A stretch of 10,229 bases of DNA from assembly GCA_902495085.1 (NCBI GenBank), contig CABUWA010000067.1, forward strand, positions 1-10,229, read 5' to 3'. Each line of letters opens with the position of its first letter. Position 1 is the first letter of the stretch. The notes beneath the pieces were generated by a model. The model ran no database searches and was not told the DNA's origin. It saw nothing but the letters and a program-made list of their open reading frames with translations. Positions 1 through 4,215 of the stretch are shown in pieces. The position numbers and the translations under genes are program-made. This stretch comes from an uncultured Collinsella sp. (GTDB lineage: Bacteria; Actinomycetota; Coriobacteriia; Coriobacteriales; Coriobacteriaceae).

Positions 1-53
1 AGGCAAGCGTCGACTAAACGTGCAGCGTGCGCGGGCCCTCCCGACGGGAAACG

Positions 54-78
54 AAAAAGCCCGGTTTAAAACCGGGCT
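54..78 (-). terminator. Intrinsic terminator of the minus-strand small RNA
   Basis: On the minus strand the stem AGCCCGGTT pairs with AACCGGGCT across a tiny AT loop and is followed at once by five T residues (54-58). The plus strand has no T run after the hairpin, so the terminator acts leftward. It ends the transcript that starts near 204. Confidence 0.8.
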
Positions 79-204
79 CGAACAAACACGCCTATTGACA
101 ATGGCTTTCTCATATTAAAGAAGAGGAGTCGACGCCGTTAAGGCATTGACCCCTTGAACTAAGTAACGGCGCTGCCCAGCTATCACCCTTGGGCTGACGT
201 CGAC
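54..204 (-). ncRNA. Candidate structured small RNA (three-way junction), about 150 nt
   Basis: No credible reading frame covers this segment. On the minus strand the predicted transcript starts at about 204 and can fold into a three-way junction. The closing helix is GTCGAC (199-204 with 128-133). One hairpin is formed by 164-170 with 134-140 (seven pairs), and a second by 190-194 with 174-178 (five pairs). After the junction comes an unpaired pyrimidine run, CTCCTCTTCTTT (117-128), complementary to a Shine-Dalgarno-type AGGAG. A CAAUG in the large hairpin loop could pair with CAUUG near position 100. The RNA ends in an intrinsic terminator. It could be a trans-acting antisense RNA, or a cis leader for a gene lying left of the window. 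I do not recognise the family. The Collinsella-1 RNA motif comes to mind by taxon only, and I could not match its structure. Confidence 0.5.
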
Positions 205-207
205 TTT

Positions 208-236
208 ATTCTACCTACGGTTGCCAGGTTTAACAA
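208..236 (-). promoter_or_regulatory. Sigma-70-type promoter of the minus-strand small RNA
   Basis: Read on the minus strand, TTGTTA (231-236) is followed by exactly 17 bases and then TAGAAT (208-213). This is a good vegetative promoter match. Transcription would begin about 4-8 bases further on, at roughly 200-205, which is the start of the GTCGAC stem of the downstream RNA. The coincidence of promoter, structured RNA and terminator on one strand supports the call. No experiment backs it. Confidence 0.55.
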
Positions 237-301
237 ATGATTTTTCAGTAATGGAGCCTCGGAGCCCGCTCGCTCAACCACCTGGCCATCGGATTAGCCG
301 G

Positions 302-630
302 ATTCTGGGACACGCCTTCCGTCCCAGGCCTCTACCGGAAAATGCGTCCCACCCTGAGGCTCGATTCCGGGACACGGTTTCCGTTTGAAGCCCCGATGGG
401 AAAGCGTATCCCGTTCCGAGAGCTCATTCCGGGATGCAGTTTCCGCCAGAGATGCCACCGGGAAAGCGTATCCCGTTTTGGAGCCGAATTCCGGGTCGTA
501 GTTTCCGCCTGAGGGCCGATCCGGAAACGGCATCCCATTCTGAAGCCGAAATCTGGAACGCACTTTCCGCCAAAGGTCGCAAAAGGAAAGCACATCCCAT
601 TCCCAGCATCAAATCAGGACGCGCTTCATT
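302..630 (+). repeat. Hairpin repeat array 1 (one half unit plus five units)
   Basis: Units lie at 335-383, 398-445, 460-507, 521-569 and 585-630, with a right-half unit at 302-321. The last unit is decayed in its right arm. Each is 46-49 bp: a left arm GGAAA-N4-RTCCC, an asymmetric centre of about 18 bp, and a right arm GGGAY-N4-TTTCC, so each can fold into a hairpin. The outer GGAAA:TTTCC and inner TCCC:GGGA positions pair, while the middle four or five positions of each arm vary and pair poorly. Variable linkers of 12-15 bp separate units, giving a period near 62 bp. The array begins 10 bp past the stop codon of the minus-strand ATPase, so it would form that gene's 3' untranslated region. 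No reading frame here looks coding. Confidence 0.85.
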
Positions 631-640
631 ATCCCCGCCC

Positions 641-2020
641 TCACATCTCGGCAAACGAGATCAGCTTGACGTCTCCCCTACTCTCCGCGACATCCCGACA
701 TCCCTGCGTAAAGCCGCTTTTTGAGAAAAGCGCATAGCTTTTGTGCTGCCGTCTAAAGAGCTCGCTTCGGTACACGAGCTTTTCCAGAACATCCTCGCCT
801 ACCGGTTCATTGCGCCATTTGCACTCCGCAAACAGCGCAGCGCCCTCGCCATCGTCAACGATCAAGTCGATTTCTTCCTGCGTATGCGTGCGATTATCCG
901 TCCCCCACCAGCGCCCGACGCTCGCCGGAACCACATCGAGCTGGCCCGCCCGCGCGAGTTCGTACACGTATTGCCTGCATATAAGCTCAAAGACCGTACC
1001 CATGTAATCCGATACGTGCGGCTCAATGCGCTTATACGCCATCTCGGCCATATCGTTTTGAATCAGCCCAATGTTCTGCGGCACAAACTTGTACCAGAAC
1101 CTAAACATCTGGTCGCTCAGCAGATACACGGCTCGCTTATTGCTCGTCTCGTTGAGCGGCAGCTCGCGCTCGACAATCCCAAGCGACGCCAGCTTATCCA
1201 CATAGCTCTTTACGTTGCTCGCAGGGATTCCCGTAGAGCTCGCAATCTCCGAGATCCTCGAGCGCCCCTGGGCAATTGCCTGCACGATCGCATCATATTG
1301 CTCGGGATTGCGGCACTCTTGCAATAGCAGGTTACTCGGCTCCTCAAAGAGATAGCCCGTAGGAGTAAGAAAAAGACATTTGATGTTGTCCTTGAGCGGT
1401 GCGGCAGGATCGACTTTCTCGATATATGCAGGAATGCCACCCGTCATGCCATAGCAAACTGCAGCGTCTTCGCGACCCATGCTCTGCCACAACCCGAGGG
1501 TCGTCGTAAAATCGAGCGGCATGATCTTAAACTGGGCCGTACGCCTACCGTATAGTGGGCTCTCGTAGCCCAACACCTGTTCCTCCATAAACGAAAGAGA
1601 CGAGCCGCATAGGATCAGCATGAGCCTGGTCTCTTTGTATAAGTGGTCGATCTTGTCTTGCAGCAACGAGCTGATTTCGGGATTCGATTGGGCGAGATAG
1701 GGATACTCGTCAATCACGACAACCAAACGTTCCGTGCGAGCCATGGTGGCCAATGCATCGAACGCTTCGTCAAAACTACGAAACGACACGCCTGCAGCAC
1801 CAACCGAGCCTGCAAGTATCGCCTGGCTAAAGCCGTGCAGGTTTGCCTCCGCATTGGTACGACGAGCTTGAAAGTAAATAGCCTTCTTGCCTTGGATGAA
1901 CTCTGTGATAAGGCGCGTTTTACCCACACGACGGCGGCCGTAAATCACAGGCATTTCAAAGGAGCCCGTGCCATACAGTCGATTGAGCTCGGACATTTCC
2001 ACTGTTCTTCCGATAAACAT
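641..2020 (-). CDS. ATP-binding protein, ATPase_2 (COG1672) with DUF234 nuclease-like C-terminus
   Basis: The product has 459 residues, a usual length for the family. A P-loop NTPase domain covers about residues 1-230, with Walker A GRRRVGKT at 28-35, Walker B LVVVIDE at 99-105, a sensor-like CGSS at 138-141 and the family-typical GGIPAY at 194-199. A winged-helix segment follows (about 240-285). The C-terminal DUF234 region carries EID (383-385) and AECKW (398-402). The spacing of D385, E399 and K401 fits a PD-(D/E)XK nuclease core. The ATG is preceded by AAGGAAGG eight bases upstream, and a second ATG at 2026-2028 is out of frame. The gene stands alone, flanked by repeat arrays 1 and 2, with its promoter in a long palindrome. 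By eye its GC content is lower than that of the operon to the right, which suggests transfer. The role of this family is not established. DNA handling or a defence-type function is inference. Confidence 0.9.
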   Translation of the reverse strand: MFIGRTVEMSELNRLYGTGSFEMPVIYGRRRVGKTRLITEFIQGKKAIYFQARRTNAEANLHGFSQAILAGSVGAAGVSFRSFDEAFDALATMARTERLVVVIDEYPYLAQSNPEISSLLQDKIDHLYKETRLMLILCGSSLSFMEEQVLGYESPLYGRRTAQFKIMPLDFTTTLGLWQSMGREDAAVCYGMTGGIPAYIEKVDPAAPLKDNIKCLFLTPTGYLFEEPSNLLLQECRNPEQYDAIVQAIAQGRSRISEIASSTGIPASNVKSYVDKLASLGIVERELPLNETSNKRAVYLLSDQMFRFWYKFVPQNIGLIQNDMAEMAYKRIEPHVSDYMGTVFELICRQYVYELARAGQLDVVPASVGRWWGTDNRTHTQEEIDLIVDDGEGAALFAECKWRNEPVGEDVLEKLVYRSELFRRQHKSYALFSKSGFTQGCRDVAESRGDVKLISFAEM

Positions 2021-2035
2021 AGGGTCATCCTTCCT

Positions 2036-2091
2036 TTACGTTATAGCTAGCTATATTATACCTTCCTATAATATGTCTAGCTATAACGTAA
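2036..2091. promoter_or_regulatory. Long AT-rich palindrome containing a mirror-image (divergent) promoter
   Basis: Two 25 bp arms (2036-2060 and 2067-2091) are inverted copies with two mismatches, around a CCTTCC centre. On the minus strand TATAAT (2055-2060) would start transcription near 2048, about 28 bases ahead of the ATPase ATG, with a weak TAGCTA 17 bases upstream as -35. By symmetry the plus strand has TATAAT at 2067-2072 with TAGCTA at 2044-2049, again with 17 bp spacing. A dimeric regulator could bind the arms, and binding would block both promoters. The local AT content contrasts strongly with the surrounding DNA. Confidence 0.65.
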
Positions 2092-2143
2092 TTCGACAAG
2101 CGGAGCACGAAAAGGGGCGGTACACCCCCGCACGTGGACCGTT

Positions 2144-2501
2144 CCGGAAAATGTATCCCGTTCTGGAGCCAAAAACTGGGCCGTAGTTTCCGCCAAGCAT
2201 CCCATCCGGAAAGCGTGTCCCGTTCTGAGCCTGAATTCTGGGATGCACTTTCCGCTGAAGCTTCTACCGGAAAATGCATCCCATTCCGAGCGCTCATTCC
2301 GGGACGTAGTTTCCGCATGCGGCCCCGTTGGGAAAGTTCATCCCGCTCTAAGCGCTCATTCCGGGATGCAATTTCCGCTTGAGGCCCGATCCGGAAACGG
2401 CATCCCACTCTGAGGCCGAAATCTGGGATGTAGTTTCCGCTTGAAGGGAGATCCGGAAAGCACGTCCCATTCCGAGTGGCAATTCCGGGTCACAGTTTCC
2501 G
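2144..2501 (+). repeat. Hairpin repeat array 2 (six units)
   Basis: Units lie at 2144-2192, 2206-2254, 2267-2315, 2330-2377, 2391-2439 and 2453-2501, the same 48-49 bp hairpin element as in array 1, in the same orientation, with linkers of 12-14 bp. The last two units have left-arm cores CGGC then GCAC, the same order as the last two units of array 1, and the linker before the CGGC unit is also similar (TGAGG then CCGAT). The two arrays therefore look like copies of one ancestral array rather than independent growth. The array lies between the divergent ATPase and AbiEi-like genes and would be transcribed by the plus-strand half of the palindromic promoter at 2036-2091. Confidence 0.88.
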
Positions 2502-2719
2502 CAGATACAAGGCGACAGTCCGCCGCCTTTATCACATGCCTTCAAATATGCGATCCAGAAACACAAAACAGCAGATAGAATGCTCTTTTTCAAAAAGTAC
2601 ACGTCTCGAAACTTACCAAGACTTCATATCCAGCTACCGTTCACGGTCGCCGATTACCGCCCACCGATTCAAACAAGAAATATGTCGCCAAAAGCAGGTC
2701 ATCTACCTGCATGGTTAGA
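2502..2719. other. Intergenic segment without a supported gene
   Basis: This stretch is poorer in GC than its surroundings and shows no reading frame with recognisable protein character or a ribosome binding site. It contains two small inverted repeats. AAGGCG/CGCCTT (2509-2514 with 2524-2529) is followed by TTTAT and could be a weak terminator for plus-strand transcription through array 2. GCAGGT/ACCTGC (2694-2699 with 2705-2710) lies just before the direct repeats upstream of the AbiEi-like gene. Confidence 0.4.
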
Positions 2720-2762
2720 TTTTGGTCAGCTTTTGGTCAGCTGAGCGGCAAGTTCCAGCTGA
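2720..2762 (+). promoter_or_regulatory. Tandem 11 bp direct repeats, possible operator of the AbiEi-like gene
   Basis: TTTTGGTCAGC occurs twice in perfect tandem (2720-2730 and 2731-2741). CAGCTGA follows twice, at 2738-2744 and 2756-2762, 18 bp apart. The cluster lies 35-77 bp upstream of the ATG at 2797, where a transcription factor would act. AbiEi proteins of type IV toxin-antitoxin systems are known to repress their own promoters through repeated operator sequences, so autoregulation is plausible but not shown. I see no convincing -10/-35 pair nearby. Confidence 0.4.
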
Positions 2763-2796
2763 TACGTTTTTGCTACCCAAAAGGAGGCGGTAGCTC

Positions 2797-3795
2797 ATGA
2801 CCCATTGCAATGACCAGCTCATCGACCAACTGCTCACTCAAGCCGAACATGAGGGGCGCTGTCTGATTCCCCCGAGCACGGCGATCCGAAAAGCGCTCCT
2901 TCGGCGCATCGGCGACATGGTCGTCTCCCCCATGCCGGGACTGTTCGCGCGAAAAACGCGCTGGGATGAACTCAACCGAGCGCAACGCCATTGCGAGATT
3001 ATCCGCGCCCTTGCGATCATCCATCCCGATTGGACGTTCTGCTCGTTTTCGGCAGCCTGCCTGCTGGGGCTCGAGGTCTCGTGGCGACACCTGAACGTCG
3101 TGCATGTTTGCAGCTCGACAAAGCCGTCGGCTCGTCCGGGCGCACATATTCAGCGACACCAGATTGAGCCGGCCGGAGCAATACGCAGAGCCGGCATATC
3201 GGTAACGCCGCCCATCCAAACGGCCACAGATTGCCTGCTGCAAACTGGTTTTGCCGACGGCATGCCCATTGCCGATTCGGCGATCTCAAAGCTCGGCCTT
3301 GCGCGGGAACAGCTGATGGAGGCCGTTGAGCAACGAGCGACTGCCCGCAATGGTCGTGCGATTCGCACCGCCCTCACAACGCTTCGATATGCCGACGCCC
3401 GCGCCGAGAGCGGCGGGGAATCGGTCGCCCGAGCCGTCATGATCGAGACGGGCTTTGCGCCCGACTGGCTTCAATACGAGCTGACGGACCCCTTCGATTC
3501 GGCCAAGCCTATACGAACGGACTTTGCCTGGGAGCGCCAGGCGCGGGAACTCACGCTGGGCGAGCTCGACGGGCTCATCAAATATACCGACCAGACCATG
3601 CTGGCCGGACGCACCACCGCCGAGGCGCTCGTTGCCGAACGACAGCGCGAGGCGCACCTATCGCTCTACGGCCACCCTCTGCTGCGCTTTACCATGAACG
3701 AGGTCCGCTCGGCAGGAATGCTCGCCAAAAAGCTGCAGACGGCAGGCATCCGGCAGACCGCTCTACCGACATGGCTCAACGATATTGAGCTGTAG
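2797..3795 (+). CDS. AbiEi-like winged-helix protein with DUF559/Vsr-like nuclease-fold C-terminus
   Basis: The product has 332 residues. The N-terminus (about 1-60) resembles the winged helix of AbiEi-type antitoxins, ending in a VSPMPGLFARK stretch. The middle (about 75-200) has the pattern common in actinobacterial AbiEi proteins, with TPPIQTATDCLL at 137-148. The C-terminus (about 205-305) resembles DUF559/Vsr-type endonuclease folds: E208 in GGESVAR, D242 in TDFAW, GELDGLIKY at 255-263 with E256, D258 and K262, then an arginine-rich helix and LLRFTMNEV. The ATG follows a strong GGAGG nine bases upstream. No AbiEii-type nucleotidyltransferase toxin lies next to it; array 3 comes directly after the stop. 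Such orphan fusions are common in actinobacteria and are annotated as antitoxin-domain proteins or hypothetical. Whether the nuclease core is active is unknown. Confidence 0.85.
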   Translation: MTHCNDQLIDQLLTQAEHEGRCLIPPSTAIRKALLRRIGDMVVSPMPGLFARKTRWDELNRAQRHCEIIRALAIIHPDWTFCSFSAACLLGLEVSWRHLNVVHVCSSTKPSARPGAHIQRHQIEPAGAIRRAGISVTPPIQTATDCLLQTGFADGMPIADSAISKLGLAREQLMEAVEQRATARNGRAIRTALTTLRYADARAESGGESVARAVMIETGFAPDWLQYELTDPFDSAKPIRTDFAWERQARELTLGELDGLIKYTDQTMLAGRTTAEALVAERQREAHLSLYGHPLLRFTMNEVRSAGMLAKKLQTAGIRQTALPTWLNDIEL

Positions 3796-3826
3796 GAGCT
3801 GCTGAGCTTATGCCCGCCTGCCCACC

Positions 3827-4094
3827 AAACTGGGACACACTTTCCGGTTGGCAGCACCCGCGAAAACCATGTCCCAGATTGAGCGCTCAAAACGGGATGT
3901 ACTTTCCAGATGGCATGCCTAGCGGAAACCGTGTCCCGGAATCAAGGCCTAGAATGGGACAGACTTTCCGGTTGAAGCGCCCAGCGGAAACTGCATCCCG
4001 GAATAGACGCTCAAACTGGGACGCAGTTTCCGGTTTCCTGCTGTTCCGGAAAGTACGTCCCATTCTGGAGCCGAAATCCGGGACACAGTTTCCG
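3827..4094 (-). repeat. Hairpin repeat array 3 (one half unit plus four units, mixed orientation)
   Basis: Units lie at 3861-3909, 3923-3971, 3985-4033 and 4046-4094, with a right-half unit at 3827-3847. This is the same element as in arrays 1 and 2. Judged by the asymmetric centre, units 3923-3971 and 3985-4033 and the half unit point opposite to arrays 1 and 2, while 4046-4094 points the same way; 3861-3909 is ambiguous and slightly decayed in its left arm (GAAAA instead of GGAAA). The unit at 3985-4033 has the best-paired arms (CTGC core on both sides). The array fills the space between the end of the plus-strand AbiEi-like gene and the terminator of the minus-strand xdh operon. Confidence 0.85.
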
Positions 4095-4110
4095 TATGCG
4101 GAGGCGCTCC

Positions 4111-4146
4111 AAACAAAAGGCCCCGGCTCGAGATGGAGCTGGGGCC
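4111..4146 (-). terminator. Intrinsic terminator of the ygfK-ferredoxin-xdh operon
   Basis: On the minus strand GGCCCC (4141-4146) pairs with GGGGCC (4119-4124). Inside it GCTC pairs with GAGC (4136-4139 with 4126-4129) around a six-base loop. TTTTGTTT follows directly (4111-4118). The hairpin lies about 70 bases past the xdh stop codon and stops leftward transcription before array 3. Confidence 0.88.
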
Positions 4147-4215
4147 AAAGGTGCAGCATATGCAGTTGATGTTGAGCGCGAACAGCTCGTCAGTAATGGC
4201 TGTCCGCGCTCTACC

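Noticed and set aside
79..204. 6S RNA, tmRNA or known riboswitch identity for the minus-strand RNA
   Set aside because: A GUUCAAGG stretch recalls E. coli 6S RNA, but the three-way junction is not the long bubble helix of 6S. There is no CCA end or tRNA-like arm for tmRNA, and no TPP, purine, cobalamin or T-box signature.
294..724. Short frames across array 1 and similar frames across arrays 2 and 3
   Set aside because: They arise from the repeat itself (recurring peptides such as RNGIRFP in several frames), with no ribosome sites and overlapping frames on both strands.
2694..2710. GCAGGT/ACCTGC hairpin as a terminator
   Set aside because: The following bases contain no T run directly after the stem. 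It is kept only as a small inverted repeat.
2476..2718. 80-codon plus-strand frame starting in the last unit of array 2
   Set aside because: No recognisable protein features and no ribosome binding site; the start lies inside a repeat unit.
302..4094. CRISPR-like appearance of the repeat arrays
   Set aside because: Units differ from each other at many positions, are internally palindromic over 48-49 bp, linkers are only 12-15 bp and partly similar to each other, and no cas gene is present.
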